NCBI RefSeq assembly: GCF_012910705.2
Contig: NZ_WTVG02000035.1
Coordinates: 214,691-278,690, forward strand
Reading direction: 5' to 3'
Origin: Aromatoleum anaerobium
GTDB taxonomy: Bacteria; Pseudomonadota; Gammaproteobacteria; Burkholderiales; Rhodocyclaceae
Length of the DNA: 64,000 nucleotides
Both the position numbers and the translations under genes were made by a program. Below the pieces are notes generated by a model. The model worked only from the letters and a program-made list of their open reading frames with translations, made no database searches and was not told where the DNA came from. Of the stretch, positions 1 to 9,254 are shown piece after piece (position 1 is the first letter of the stretch; every line of letters starts with the position of its first letter).

Positions 1-151
1 GGTCTTGCAATACAACATCCCGTCCTCCTTCCTCGAATTTTCACCATTCTCCCTACCGACTCAACTCGTGCGGAGACAGTGCTCAACGAGCGCCACCATC
101 ATTTGGCGGCTCGCGCAATTGCGTTCATACACGCGGCAGCTGCGTAGCGGC

Positions 152-640
152 TTATTCCGTCCGATCGAAACCGGAATCCCGTGTCCCGAAAAGACGCAGA
201 TCGGTGATGAATTCCTGCGGCTGCCCGATGCCGATTCTTGCAAACGACGGGTGCAGCGGGTTCAGCAGGTAGTTGGTTTCCGATGGAATCACAGCGCTCG
301 GCACGGCCAGCACGGCGGCCGATTTCCGTTTGCCCCATTCGCTGCCGATGGCCTGCAACGGCTCGCGCGCCGCGAGACTGCGCCAGTCGCCGGGAAGGTC
401 TTCGGCAACGATGCGTTCGATCTTCAGGTTTTTCGGCAACGTGGCCGGGATCATGACGTAGCGGGCGCGCAGCGGTTCGTCCTGCACGAGCATTTCGAGC
501 ATCGCCAGCGACTGGCTCCCCGCCGTGTACACCATCGGCGTGCCCTTGCGGTTCCAGCGTCCGCCGTACAAGCGGGCGCCCTCGCCCGAGAACGCGGTCT
601 CCGCGAATCGTGCCGTAAGCAGCCGCCAGACCGTCAGCAT
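152..640 (-). CDS. RES-domain toxin of a RES/Xre toxin-antitoxin module
   Basis: A 162-residue protein that is a single RES domain. The family toxins degrade NAD+ in the cytoplasm. Visible family features are the GARLYGGRWN segment (residues 21-30, R28), a tyrosine at 38 in the VYTA segment and E49 in SLAMLE, followed by the conserved SEWGKR and NPLHPSF segments. I start it at the ATG at 640: this codon overlaps the TGA of the antitoxin gene (TGATG), the usual coupled arrangement. A longer open frame to 1192 is antisense readthrough. The function is family knowledge; activity here is inferred. Confidence 0.88.
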   Translation of the reverse strand: MLTVWRLLTARFAETAFSGEGARLYGGRWNRKGTPMVYTAGSQSLAMLEMLVQDEPLRARYVMIPATLPKNLKIERIVAEDLPGDWRSLAAREPLQAIGSEWGKRKSAAVLAVPSAVIPSETNYLLNPLHPSFARIGIGQPQEFITDLRLFGTRDSGFDRTE

Positions 641-1107
641 CAGGCGAAAACGCCGTGCTCGATCCGACCCAGTGTATCCAGCACGCTTTCCGCGCCGATG
701 TCCGTGTCCATCAGCGAAAGCGGGATAAGCCCGGCAAGCGCCGCGTTCGGGGATTTCAGCCAGTTCAGGGCGGCGTCCAGATCCTCGAAGACCGCTTCGG
801 CGCGTTCGACCACGCGGGCCAGACGAACCAGCCTGGCCGATTCCTCGCTGTTGAGCGTGCCCTCCCGCTTGCGCCGGGCCAGGGTGCGCTCCGGGATGCC
901 TAATGCCGCCGCAAGCTCGGCCTGCGTTACGCGCAGGGTTTTCGTCACCGCATCGACTGCTGCCGAGGAAATTCCCCGGCGAATGACCGCCACCCAGTCG
1001 AGCGCGGTACGTGGCTTCGCGTGCAGCACGCCGTTGCCGCCGAGCAGCGATTCGATCGAGTGACCGGCGGGGATGGTGGCTGCGCTTGATGTCATGCTTG
1101 CACCCAT
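640..1107 (-). CDS. Xre/MbcA/ParS-type antitoxin
   Basis: A 155-residue antitoxin partner of the RES toxin. It has an N-terminal segment, a Xre-type helix-turn-helix around residues 60-85 (TQAELAAALGIPERTLARRK) and a C-terminal toxin-binding domain of the MbcA/ParS type (residues about 95-150, including the ALNWLKSPNAALAG signature). It should bind and neutralise the toxin and repress its own promoter; a palindrome-rich stretch lies immediately upstream. An internal ATG at 1095 is an alternative start. Gene order antitoxin-toxin with a TGATG overlap fits the family. Confidence 0.88.
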   Translation of the reverse strand: MGASMTSSAATIPAGHSIESLLGGNGVLHAKPRTALDWVAVIRRGISSAAVDAVTKTLRVTQAELAAALGIPERTLARRKREGTLNSEESARLVRLARVVERAEAVFEDLDAALNWLKSPNAALAGLIPLSLMDTDIGAESVLDTLGRIEHGVFA

Positions 1108-1109
1108 TT

Positions 1110-1145
1110 ATTGCCAACTGGCATCCAGTATAGGCAATATTGGCA
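1110..1145 (-). promoter_or_regulatory. Probable operator/promoter of the RES/Xre module
   Basis: Just upstream of the antitoxin start there are nested inverted repeats: TGCCA-AC-TGGCA, ATTGCC paired with GGCAAT about 23 bases on, and the palindrome CAATATTG. Read on the minus strand, TATACT (1132-1127) is a fair -10 element within the repeats. This is where an Xre antitoxin would be expected to autorepress. The repeats are seen; the operator role is inferred. Confidence 0.5.
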
Positions 1146-1345
1146 CAGCCTGCGATTTCGACCACGCAATCATCAGGCCGCAGCCTGGGCACGTCACGCC
1201 GCGCGCATCCTCCCGCTCAATCAACTGTCCTGCATCAACTCCCGGTGCATGTGTTATTGCAAGACCTGGCCCCATCGTCCCCTGCGGATCACGCCGGCGC
1301 ACATGCCCGCCACATCCCGTTACAATCGCCGCAAAGGAGGGCGCC

Positions 1346-1789
1346 ATGAATATCGAATGGTGGCAGTGGACGGTCGCAGGCATCGTGCTGATTCTCGCCG
1401 AACTGGCGATCCCGTCCTTCTTCGTGATCTGGTTCGGCGTCGCCGCCCTCGTGATGGCGCTCGTCGTGCTCGCCGCGCCGGCGCTCACGCTTACGACCCA
1501 GCTCGCGCTGTGGACCGCGCTCTCGCTCGCGATGGTCGCGCTGTGGTTCCGCGTGTTCAAACCCGGCTTTCACAAGACCCGCATCGGCACCTCCGCCGGC
1601 GAGGTCATCGGCGAGGTCGGCCTGCTCGTCGGCGCGGTTGCGCCGTTCCAGCGCGGCCGGGTGCGCTTCCAGCGCCCGGTGCTGGGCGCCGAGGAATGGG
1701 TATGCCTCGCCGAGAGCGAGATTCCCGCCGGCGAGCGCGTGCGCGTCGTCGCGGTCGAAGGCAGTTTCCTGAAAGTCGTCCAAGCCTGA
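1346..1789 (+). CDS. NfeD-like membrane protein
   Basis: A 147-residue protein with two or three hydrophobic helices (residues about 8-75) and a C-terminal OB-fold-like soluble domain (about 90-147, ending with ERVRVVAVEGSFLKV). This is the short NfeD form without the protease domain. Short NfeD proteins pair with SPFH/stomatin-like proteins, which is the next gene 13 bases downstream. Start chosen at 1346 because AAAGGAGGGCGCC sits directly before it; a longer frame from 1073 runs through the antitoxin upstream region and is not credible. Confidence 0.85.
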   Translation: MNIEWWQWTVAGIVLILAELAIPSFFVIWFGVAALVMALVVLAAPALTLTTQLALWTALSLAMVALWFRVFKPGFHKTRIGTSAGEVIGEVGLLVGAVAPFQRGRVRFQRPVLGAEEWVCLAESEIPAGERVRVVAVEGSFLKVVQA

Positions 1790-1802
1790 GCAAGGGGGTT
1801 CC

Positions 1803-2666
1803 ATGAGCGAAGGGTTCATCGTCGTCGTCGCAGTCCTGATTTTCGTCGTCATCACGCTCGCGAAGGGCGTGCGCATCCTGCCGCAGGGCGAGGAATGGAT
1901 CGTCGAGCGCCTCGGCAAGTACCACGGCACGCTGAAACCCGGCCTCAACCTCATCATCCCCTACCTCGACAAGGTGGCCTACAAGCTCGTCACCAAGGAC
2001 ATCATCCTCGACGTGCAGGAGCAGGAGGTCATCACGCGCGACAACGCGGTGATCGTCACGAATGCGATCGCCTTCATCAAGGTCACCGACCCGGTCAAGG
2101 CGGTGTATGGCGTCACGGACTTCGCCGAGGCGATCCGCAACCTGATCATGACGACGCTGCGCTCGATCGTCGGCGAAATGGAGCTCGACGCCGCGCTGTC
2201 GTCGCGCGACAAGATCAAGGCGCGGCTGCGCGAGAGCATCGCCGACGAAGCCGTCGACTGGGGCCTCACCGTCAAGTCGGTCGAGATCCAGGACATCAAG
2301 CCGTCCGCATCGATGCAGCGCGCGATGGAACTGCAGGCCGCCGCCGAGCGCGAGAGGAAAGCCGCGGTGACCAAGGCCGAAGGCGCGAAGCAGGCCGCGA
2401 TCCTCGAAGCCGAGGCGCGCCTCGAATCGGCGAAACGCGACGCCGACGCGCAAGTGATGCTCGCCGAAGCCTCCGCCGAAGCGATCCGCCGCGTCGCCGC
2501 CGCGATCGGCGACCAGCCCGGGCCGATGATGTACATGCTCGGCGAGAAATACATCGCCGCGATCGAGCGCATGGGCTCGACCGACAGCGCCAAGCTCGTC
2601 GTGCTGCCGGCCGACCTGCACGAGACCGTGCGCGGCCTGCTCGCGCGCGGCAAGCTCGTGGTGTAG
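1803..2666 (+). CDS. SPFH/band-7 (stomatin-like, QmcA type) membrane protein
   Basis: A 287-residue protein with an N-terminal membrane anchor (residues about 2-20), a band-7 domain (about 25-200, with the VQEQEVITRDNAVIVTNA stretch) and an Ala/Glu/Lys-rich coiled coil (about 175-235). Family members form large oligomers that organise membrane microdomains and modulate membrane proteases. It forms a two-gene operon with the NfeD gene upstream, the common bacterial arrangement. Confidence 0.9.
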   Translation: MSEGFIVVVAVLIFVVITLAKGVRILPQGEEWIVERLGKYHGTLKPGLNLIIPYLDKVAYKLVTKDIILDVQEQEVITRDNAVIVTNAIAFIKVTDPVKAVYGVTDFAEAIRNLIMTTLRSIVGEMELDAALSSRDKIKARLRESIADEAVDWGLTVKSVEIQDIKPSASMQRAMELQAAAERERKAAVTKAEGAKQAAILEAEARLESAKRDADAQVMLAEASAEAIRRVAAAIGDQPGPMMYMLGEKYIAAIERMGSTDSAKLVVLPADLHETVRGLLARGKLVV

Positions 2667-2903
2667 TGGCAACCGTCCCTTTGCTGGCATAGCTGACAAC
2701 CGGTAATGACCATCCGGTCGTAACAGGTCAACACCGGCGATCCGGTCACGGTAGCGTTCAAGAAGCGGTGCGTTCATCGCACCCCCACTTCGCGTCACTG
2801 AGCGCTGGCACTTTAACCCGCAGCGGTACTGAATCGGCCGCGAAATCCGCACTGCCCGGGTCTAGGATGAAATCCCCTGCAGGTGAACCAACGGAGAGCC
2901 GAT
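2667..2903. other. 237-base spacer with repeated CCGG(T) motifs
   Basis: No credible gene. The first 100 bases contain CCGGT-type motifs several times (near 2700, 2715, 2735 and 2743). This could be the end of an old element or a regulatory or terminator region for the SPFH gene, but I recognise neither. Confidence 0.3.
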
Positions 2904-3347
2904 ATGAAAAAAATTCTTTCCCTTGCCGTCCTTGCCGTCCTTGCTGCTGCCGCGATCTTGTCGCCGCTCGCGACGGCGGCCGGTCGCGTCTATTTCATCG
3001 AGCCCGCCAACAGTGCGGCGGTGCCCGAGGAATTCACGGTGAAGATGGGCGTCGAGGGCATGCGCATGCAACCCGCGGGCCAGCTCGCCGAGGGCACCGG
3101 GCATCATCACCTGATCGTCGATGGCAAGCCGATCGAAGCCGGCAAACCGGTGCCGACCGATGCGACGCACCTGCATTTCGGCAAGGGCCAGACGGAAACC
3201 ACGCTCAAGCTCGCACCCGGAAAGCACACGCTCACGCTCCAGTTCGCCGACGGCCTGCACCAGTCGTACGGCCCCGGGTTCAGCGATACGATCAGCGTCC
3301 ACGTGAATAGCCCCGTGGCCGCCACGCCGACAGTGCTCGAACCATAG
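2904..3347 (+). CDS. Secreted DUF4399 protein
   Basis: A 147-residue periplasmic protein with a Sec signal peptide (KK, then a hydrophobic stretch to about residue 28 ending in TAA). The mature part matches DUF4399: the FIEPANSAAVP start, the GTGHHHLIVDG motif, and the GKHTLTLQFADGLHQSYGPGFSDTISV end, with many histidines that could bind metal. The ATG at 2904 is preceded by GGAGAG and directly starts the signal peptide; an in-frame GTG at 2883 is less likely. No molecular function is known to me for the family. Confidence 0.85.
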   Translation: MKKILSLAVLAVLAAAAILSPLATAAGRVYFIEPANSAAVPEEFTVKMGVEGMRMQPAGQLAEGTGHHHLIVDGKPIEAGKPVPTDATHLHFGKGQTETTLKLAPGKHTLTLQFADGLHQSYGPGFSDTISVHVNSPVAATPTVLEP

Positions 3348-3441
3348 AACGCGGGATGGCGGCAGAGCGCCGGTGCGCGGTGCGAAAAGCGTCAGCCGCT
3401 CGTCCGGCTGCCCCACCCGCCCGCAGCGACGGTGCGCGGCC

Positions 3442-4032
3442 TCACCACGGGTGCCACGGGTAGCCGTGCCACCCGAAGCCCCAGCCCCAGTAGGGCGACC
3501 GGTACGAAAACGGATAGCCGTACGGATAGCGATAGGAATACGGGTACCAGTGGCCGAATACCATGCCGTCGCGGGGATAGACGTAGGTGCGGCTCGTGCG
3601 CACGACCTTGCCGTTGATGAAATGCACGTTGAACAGCGTCGCGACGCCCGGGCCGTCGTTGTACACGTTCCAGTCCCACACCTCCTCGCCGCTGAGCTTG
3701 AACACCTGCACCGAGCGGTGCGTGCCGAGCAGGCGCGACACTTCATCCTGCGTCATGCCCGGCTTGACCCGCGCGAGATTCTCGTCGGAGAGCGCGTCGT
3801 GCTGGTCGATCACGACGCCGCTCGCGTCAACGGTCACCATCAGGGCGCGGTGACCATACGGCTGCGTCGAGTATTCCAGCGTCGTCGTGCCGTCGCCGTT
3901 GTCCCAGCGCCGCGTCGGTTCGCCGTGCACGGCGAGTGCCTCGGCTTCGGTCGTCAGCGGAGGCGGCGGGGCGAAGGCGGCGCAGCCGGAGAGGATCAGC
4001 AGCGCAAGCAGCGTGAGGATGCGGGATGCCAT
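3442..4032 (-). CDS. BamE/SmpA-like lipoprotein with an aromatic-rich tail
   Basis: A 196-residue lipoprotein: signal peptide with lipobox LSGC (C17). The middle (about residues 85-145) resembles the SmpA/OmlA (BamE) fold, with KPGMTQDEVSRLLGTHR followed by WDWNVYNDG and VHFINGKVVRTS. The last 40 residues are almost entirely Tyr, Trp, Pro, Gly, Phe and Ser, a low-complexity tail not typical of BamE. It abuts the upstream lipoprotein gene, which has the same fold, so they are probably co-transcribed duplicates. The role is inferred as outer-membrane-associated; it is not the canonical bamE. Confidence 0.8.
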   Translation of the reverse strand: MASRILTLLALLILSGCAAFAPPPPLTTEAEALAVHGEPTRRWDNGDGTTTLEYSTQPYGHRALMVTVDASGVVIDQHDALSDENLARVKPGMTQDEVSRLLGTHRSVQVFKLSGEEVWDWNVYNDGPGVATLFNVHFINGKVVRTSRTYVYPRDGMVFGHWYPYSYRYPYGYPFSYRSPYWGWGFGWHGYPWHPW

Positions 4033-4524
4033 TCAGCCTCCTCGATATTCGGTGTTCCGGCTCGTCTTCGCGACGCGCCCGTCGCTGTTGAAATGGACCG
4101 TGAAGAACATCGGATCGCTCGAAGGCGGTGGCGGTTCGATGCGCCAGTTCCACACGGTCTCCTTGCCCAGCTCGAAGTACTGGCGCGACGCCGGCTTGCC
4201 CAGCACGCGGCGCACTTCGTCGCCGGTCATGCCGCGTTGGATGCGCGCGAAACCCGTTTCGTTCAACACCTGATCGACGCTGCGCAACACGTTGTCGGAG
4301 CCGATCGTGATCATGTAGCACTTCGTGCCCTCGGGCTGGCGCGAATATTCCCACGTCACCGAGCCGTCGTCGTTCTTCCACTCCATGCCGGGAGGGCCGA
4401 AGCGGTCGCGCACATCCATCGCCGTGGACACCCCGGGCTTGAGTTCCTGCAAGTTGAAATAGTCGCACGCGGGCAGGCCGATGGCCGCGAGCACGCTGCA
4501 CAGAAGCAGGAAAAGGCGCTTCAT
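4033..4524 (-). CDS. BamE/SmpA-like lipoprotein
   Basis: A 163-residue lipoprotein with signal peptide and lipobox LPAC (C20). It has two KPGVSTAMDVRDRFG / QRGMTGDEVRRVLGKP type repeats (near residues 28 and 96), each the helical start of a BamE-like half, and ends with VHFNSDGRVAKTSRNTEYRGG. Its TGA is followed immediately by the ATG of the next lipoprotein with no spacer, so the two are surely one operon. The similarity between the two suggests a tandem duplication. Confidence 0.8.
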   Translation of the reverse strand: MKRLFLLLCSVLAAIGLPACDYFNLQELKPGVSTAMDVRDRFGPPGMEWKNDDGSVTWEYSRQPEGTKCYMITIGSDNVLRSVDQVLNETGFARIQRGMTGDEVRRVLGKPASRQYFELGKETVWNWRIEPPPPSSDPMFFTVHFNSDGRVAKTSRNTEYRGG

Positions 4525-4650
4525 GGACTGGTTTCTCCCCGATGCCGGACGGCTCCGATGGCTATCGTGCCGTGGGCTAGAATCGCATCATGCCGGCGTG
4601 CGAATCAAGTCGCTGCCGCTGGTGACCTGCATCCATCCGGGAGGAGCCTC

Positions 4651-5763
4651 ATGAAAAGGACATTGCTCGCACTCGCACTGGTCGGCTTCGGTTGGTCGGC
4701 CCACGCCCAGACGTTAGTGAAGATCGGCCACGCCGGGCCGCTGACGGGCCCCATCTCCCACATCGGCAAGGACGGCGAAAACGGTGCGCGCCTGGCGATC
4801 GAGGACGCCAACGCGAAGGGCATCACGATCGGCGGCCGGAAGGCGCAGTTCGAACTCGTCGGCGAGGACGACCAGGCCGACCCGCGCGTGGCGACGACAG
4901 TCGCGCAGCGCCTCACCGACGCCGGCGTCAAGGGCGTCGTCGGCCACGTCACGTCGGGGGCATCGATTCCGGCGTCACGCATCTACGAACAGGCCGGCAT
5001 ACCGGTGATCACGCCGTCATCGACAAACCCGAAGCTCACGCTGCAGGGCTACGAGGTGACGTTCCGCGTCATCGCGAACGACCTGCAGCAGGGCGCGGCG
5101 ATGGCCAGGCATGCGGCGCAGAACCTGCAGGTCGGCAAGGTCGCGATCATCGACGACCGCACGGCGTACGGGCAGGGGCTCGCCGACGCGTTCGCCGACA
5201 GCCTGAAGCAGCGGGGCGTGCAGATCGTCGGGCGCGAATTCACGACCGACAAGGCGACCGACTTCACCGCGATCCTGACGAAAATCAAGGGCCGGCAGCC
5301 GGACGCGCTGTTCTTCGGCGGCATGGACGCGCAGGCCGCGCCGATGCTGCGCCAGATGAAGCAGCTCGGTATCGGCGCGCGCTTTCTCGGCGGCGACGGC
5401 GCGTGCACCAGCGAAATGATCAAGCTCGCCGGCGACGCGATGAGCGCCGACACGTATTGCACGCAAGCCGGCATCCCGATGGCGAAAATGCCCGGCGGCG
5501 CGCAGTTCAACGAGCGCTTCAAGGCGCGCTTCAAGACCGACGTGCAGCTGTATGCCCCCTACAGCTACGACGCGACGATGGCGCTGATCGAGGCGATGAA
5601 GACGGCCGGCTCGGCCGAGCCGGAGAAATACCTGCCGGCGCTGCGCAAGCTGAACATGCAGGGCATCACCGGCACCATCGCGTTCGACCGGAACGGCGAC
5701 ATCCGCGACGGCGGCGTCACGATGTACCGCTTCAGCAATGGCAAGTGGGAAGCGCTGAACTGA
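4651..5763 (+). CDS. Branched-chain amino-acid-type ABC transporter, periplasmic binding protein 1
   Basis: A 370-residue type I periplasmic binding protein of the LivK/LivJ family, with a signal peptide ending AHA-Q (about residue 20). Family landmarks are GHAGPLTGPISHIGKDGENGARLAIEDAN, VVGHVTSGASIPAS and IIDDRTAYGQGLADAF. It captures a small ligand in the periplasm for the downstream permease and ATPase genes; the ligand (amino acid or aromatic acid) cannot be read from sequence. The start at 4651 follows GGGAGGAGCCTC; the long open frame from 3373 upstream is readthrough. It is the first of two tandem paralogues. Confidence 0.93.
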   Translation: MKRTLLALALVGFGWSAHAQTLVKIGHAGPLTGPISHIGKDGENGARLAIEDANAKGITIGGRKAQFELVGEDDQADPRVATTVAQRLTDAGVKGVVGHVTSGASIPASRIYEQAGIPVITPSSTNPKLTLQGYEVTFRVIANDLQQGAAMARHAAQNLQVGKVAIIDDRTAYGQGLADAFADSLKQRGVQIVGREFTTDKATDFTAILTKIKGRQPDALFFGGMDAQAAPMLRQMKQLGIGARFLGGDGACTSEMIKLAGDAMSADTYCTQAGIPMAKMPGGAQFNERFKARFKTDVQLYAPYSYDATMALIEAMKTAGSAEPEKYLPALRKLNMQGITGTIAFDRNGDIRDGGVTMYRFSNGKWEALN

Positions 5764-5996
5764 GCGCGCGACGTTGACGCCACGCGGCTGCGGCGCAGCG
5801 GGGCGAAATTCCGCTGCGCGGGAGGCGGCGGACTCGCCATGCCGCCATTGCCGGGCAGTATAGTGGCGCTTTCCGCAGTGTCCGTCGCCGCAGCCGGGCG
5901 GCACGGCCGGCTTGCCGCGCGCAGCTGCCGAGGGCGCGGGTGACGGGACGCGCGGCGCATCAGCCCGGTTTTCCGATTTTCACTGGAGGGGCAAGC

Positions 5997-7112
5997 ATGA
6001 AGAGAAGCGTTGTTGCACTCGCAGTCATGGGGCTCGGCCTGTCGCTGGCCCATGCGCAGGAAATGGCCGTCAGGCTCGGCAGCGTCGCTCCGCTGACCGG
6101 CACGATCTCCCACCTCGGCAAGGACAACGAGAACGGCGCGAGGCTCGCGATCGAGGACGCGAACGCGAAAGGCGTGACGATCGCCGGCAAGAAGGTCAGG
6201 TTCGAACTGCTGGGCGAGGACGACCAGGCCGACCCGCGCACCGGCACGACCGTCGCGCAGCGCCTCGTCGATGCCGACGTCAAGGGCGTCATCGGCCACC
6301 TGAACTCGGGCACGACGATTCCCGCGTCGCGCATCTACAACCAGGCCGGCGTGCCGATGGTGTCGCCGTCGGCGACAAACCCGACATTGACTCGCCAGGG
6401 CTACCCGGGCGTGTTCCGCACGATCGCCAACGACGTGCAGCAAGGAGGCATGCTCGGCAAGTTCATCGTCGGCTCGCTCGGCGCGAAAACGGTCGCGATC
6501 ATCGACGACCGCACCGCGTACGGCCAGGGTCTCGCCGACGAGACCGACAAGGCAGTCAAGGCGGCCGGTGGCAAGGTCGTCGCACGCGAATTCACGACCG
6601 ACAAGGCGACCGATTTCAACGCCATCCTGACCAAGATCCGCGGCGTCAAGCCGGACGCGATCTTCTTCGGCGGCATGGATGCGCAGGCCGGCCCGATGCT
6701 GCGCCAGTTGAAGCAGCTCGGCATCGACGCGAAGTTCGTCACCGGCGACGGCGGCTGCAGCCCGGAGATGATCAAGCTGGCCGGCGACGCGATCAACGCC
6801 AGCGCCTACTGCTCGATGCCCGGCCTTGCGATCGACAAGATGCCGGGCGGGCCGGAGTTCCGCAACCGCTACAAGGCGCGCTTCAATACCGACGTGCAGA
6901 TCTATTCGCCGTACGCCTACGACGCCGCGACGGCGATCATCAGGGCGATGCAGGCGGCAGATTCGGCCGAGCCGTCGAAGTACCTGCCAGCGCTGAAGAA
7001 ATCGAACTTCCAGGGCGTCATCGGCACGGTCGCGTTCGACGACAAGGGGGACATCAAGGAAGGCGCGGTGACGATGTACCAGTACAAGAACGGCGCGTGG
7101 TCGCCGATGTGA
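5997..7112 (+). CDS. Branched-chain amino-acid-type ABC transporter, periplasmic binding protein 2
   Basis: A 371-residue paralogue of the preceding binding protein, closely similar over its whole length (same IIDDRTAYGQGLAD, EFTTDKATDF and FFGGMDAQA segments), with signal peptide ending AHA-Q. The ATG at 5997 follows TGGAGGGGCAAGC; an upstream in-frame start at 5940 would bury the signal peptide. Two binding proteins ahead of one permease pair, as in the E. coli liv system, would broaden ligand range. The 233-base gap between the two genes has no recognisable promoter or gene. Confidence 0.93.
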   Translation: MKRSVVALAVMGLGLSLAHAQEMAVRLGSVAPLTGTISHLGKDNENGARLAIEDANAKGVTIAGKKVRFELLGEDDQADPRTGTTVAQRLVDADVKGVIGHLNSGTTIPASRIYNQAGVPMVSPSATNPTLTRQGYPGVFRTIANDVQQGGMLGKFIVGSLGAKTVAIIDDRTAYGQGLADETDKAVKAAGGKVVAREFTTDKATDFNAILTKIRGVKPDAIFFGGMDAQAGPMLRQLKQLGIDAKFVTGDGGCSPEMIKLAGDAINASAYCSMPGLAIDKMPGGPEFRNRYKARFNTDVQIYSPYAYDAATAIIRAMQAADSAEPSKYLPALKKSNFQGVIGTVAFDDKGDIKEGAVTMYQYKNGAWSPM

Positions 7113-7203
7113 GCCTCGCCGAGAGGTGACGGCGCACGGCCGGAACCGGGGCGCGACAGAGGTGATCGCGCTCCGCAGTCGCCCCGGCATCACAAGGGTA
7201 ACG

Positions 7204-8136
7204 ATGGAAATCTTCCTGCAGCAGCTGGTCAACGGTCTGGTCGTCGGCAGCGTCTACGCGCTCGTCGCGCTCGGCTACACGATGGTCTACGGCATCCTCG
7301 GACTGATCAACTTCGCGCACGGCGACCTCGTCATGGTCGGCGCGATGAGCGCGCTGCAGACGATGCTGTTCCTGATGGGGGTCACGCCCGGGATGTCGCC
7401 GCTCGCGATGCTGACGCTGTCGCTCGCCGTCGCGATTCCCGTATGCATGATGCTCGGCTACACGATGGAGCGCCTCGCATACCGGCGGCTGCGCAACGCG
7501 CCGCGGCTGGCGCCCTTGATCACCGCGATCGGCATGTCGTTCCTGCTGCAGACGATCGCGATGATGCTGTGGGGACGCAACTACCACACTTTCCCGCAGC
7601 TCGTCTCGACCGCGCCGATGCAGCCGGTCGCGGGCGTGTTCGTCACGCCGATCCAGGTGACGATCATCGTCGGCTCGGCGCTCATCATGGCCGCGCTGAT
7701 CGTGCTCGTGACGAAGACGAAGCTCGGCCGGGCGATGCGCGCGACCGCCGAGAACCACCGTGTCGCGGCGCTGATGGGCGTCGACACCAACCTCATCATC
7801 GCGCTCACCTTTGTCATCGGCGCCGCGCTGGCCGCGGTCGCGGGCGTGATGTACGCGAGCAACTACGGCATCGCACACTACGGCATGGGTTTCATGCCCG
7901 GGCTGAAGGCCTTCACTGCGGCGGTGCTTGGCGGCATCGGCAACCTCGGCGGCGCGATGCTTGGCGGCGTCGTGCTGGGTCTCGTTGAATCCTTCGGCGC
8001 CGGCTACATCGAGCACATGACTTTCGGCTTTTTGAATTCGTCCTACCAAGACATCTTCGCCTTCATCATCCTCGGCCTCGTGCTCATCTTCCGGCCCACC
8101 GGCCTGCTCGGTGAACGCGTGTCCGACCGGGCCTGA
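7204..8136 (+). CDS. livH: LivH-type ABC permease
   Basis: A 310-residue polytopic inner-membrane protein of the LivH family. The N-terminal [34 protein letters not shown] is the family signature, and the C-terminal [29 protein letters not shown] is the loop that contacts the ATPase. It forms half of the transmembrane channel with the next gene. The ATG at 7204 lies eight bases after AAGGG and directly precedes the first helix. The 310-residue length is normal for the family. Confidence 0.93.
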   Translation: MEIFLQQLVNGLVVGSVYALVALGYTMVYGILGLINFAHGDLVMVGAMSALQTMLFLMGVTPGMSPLAMLTLSLAVAIPVCMMLGYTMERLAYRRLRNAPRLAPLITAIGMSFLLQTIAMMLWGRNYHTFPQLVSTAPMQPVAGVFVTPIQVTIIVGSALIMAALIVLVTKTKLGRAMRATAENHRVAALMGVDTNLIIALTFVIGAALAAVAGVMYASNYGIAHYGMGFMPGLKAFTAAVLGGIGNLGGAMLGGVVLGLVESFGAGYIEHMTFGFLNSSYQDIFAFIILGLVLIFRPTGLLGERVSDRA

Positions 8137-8153
8137 ACGGGGAGCGCCGAACC

Positions 8154-9254
8154 ATGAACGAGCTCGCTTCGGCCGTCCCCTGGCTCGGCCGCCGCAACCC
8201 GCAGGCCGCGCGCTGGCTGATCGTCATCGTCGCGATCGCCGCCCCGCTCGTCGCGGTCCTGTTCGGCCGCACCTGGGTGCGGGTGCTCGACTTCGCGCTC
8301 TTGTATGTGATGCTCGCGCTCGGGCTGAACCTCGTCGTCGGCTTCGCCGGACTCCTCGACCTCGGTTACATCGCGTTCTACGCGGTCGGCGCCTACACCG
8401 CCGCGTTCCTCGCGTCGCCGCATTTCGGCGTGCATCTGCCGTTCTGGATCGTGCTGCCGGTCGCGGCCGGCTTCGCTGCGCTGGCCGGGATCATGCTCGG
8501 CTTTCCGGTGCTGCGGCTGCGCGGCGACTACCTCGCGATCGTCACGCTCGGCTTCGGCGAGATCGTGCGCATCTTCCTGAACAACCTGAACTATCCGGTC
8601 AACATCACGAACGGGCCGCAGGGGATCAACGCCCTCGACCCGCTCGTGCTGTTCGGCTGGGACCTGTCGCGCAACCTCGAGATCACCGAGAACCTGTCGA
8701 TCAACTCGCTGTTCCTGTACTACTACTTCTTCCTCGCGTGCGTCGCAGGCTCGATCGTGTTCATCCAGCGCCTGCAGGTGTCGCGCGTCGGGCGCGCGTG
8801 GGCGGCGATGCGCGACGACGAGCTCGCCGCCAAGGCGATCGGCATCAACACGCGCAATCTCAAGCTGCTCGCGTTCTCGCTCGGCGCGACGTTCGGCGGC
8901 GTCGCGGGGGGGCTGTTCGGCGCGTTCCAGGGCTTCGTGTCGCCGGAATCCTTTTCGCTGATGGAATCGATCGCGGTGCTGACGATGGTCGTGTTCGGCG
9001 GCATGGGCAACGTCGCCGGCGCGATCGCAGGCGCCTTGATCCTGTCGGCGCTGCCCGAGATCCTGCGCCACCTCGCGGTGCCGGTGCAGCAGGCGCTGTT
9101 CGGCACCGTGCTGCTCGACCCCGAGGTGCTGCGCATGCTGCTCTTGTCGCTGGCGATGATCCTGATGATGCTGCTCAAGCCCGCCGGCCTGATCCCGGCG
9201 AACGCGCGCTACTCGCACGTCGAACACCTGAAACGCCACGGGGTGTCGCGATGA
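8154..9254 (+). CDS. livM: LivM-type ABC permease
   Basis: A 366-residue polytopic permease of the LivM family with the [31 protein letters not shown] signature in the first half and the [18 protein letters not shown] coupling region. It partners LivH. Its TGA overlaps the start of livG (ATGATC at 9251), so translation of the ATPase was coupled to it before the insertion described below. Confidence 0.93.
   Translation: MNELASAVPWLGRRNPQAARWLIVIVAIAAPLVAVLFGRTWVRVLDFALLYVMLALGLNLVVGFAGLLDLGYIAFYAVGAYTAAFLASPHFGVHLPFWIVLPVAAGFAALAGIMLGFPVLRLRGDYLAIVTLGFGEIVRIFLNNLNYPVNITNGPQGINALDPLVLFGWDLSRNLEITENLSINSLFLYYYFFLACVAGSIVFIQRLQVSRVGRAWAAMRDDELAAKAIGINTRNLKLLAFSLGATFGGVAGGLFGAFQGFVSPESFSLMESIAVLTMVVFGGMGNVAGAIAGALILSALPEILRHLAVPVQQALFGTVLLDPEVLRMLLLSLAMILMMLLKPAGLIPANARYSHVEHLKRHGVSR

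Noticed and set aside
152..1192. 346-codon version of the RES toxin
   Set aside because: The first 184 codons are an out-of-frame reading of the antitoxin; the toxin starts at 640.
3373..5763. 796-codon version of the first binding protein
   Set aside because: The upstream part is antisense to the lipoprotein genes, and the signal peptide at 4651 marks the true start.
7054..9239. Two long minus-strand frames opposite the permease genes
   Set aside because: Rich in Arg, His and Asp as expected for the complement of membrane-protein genes; not coding.
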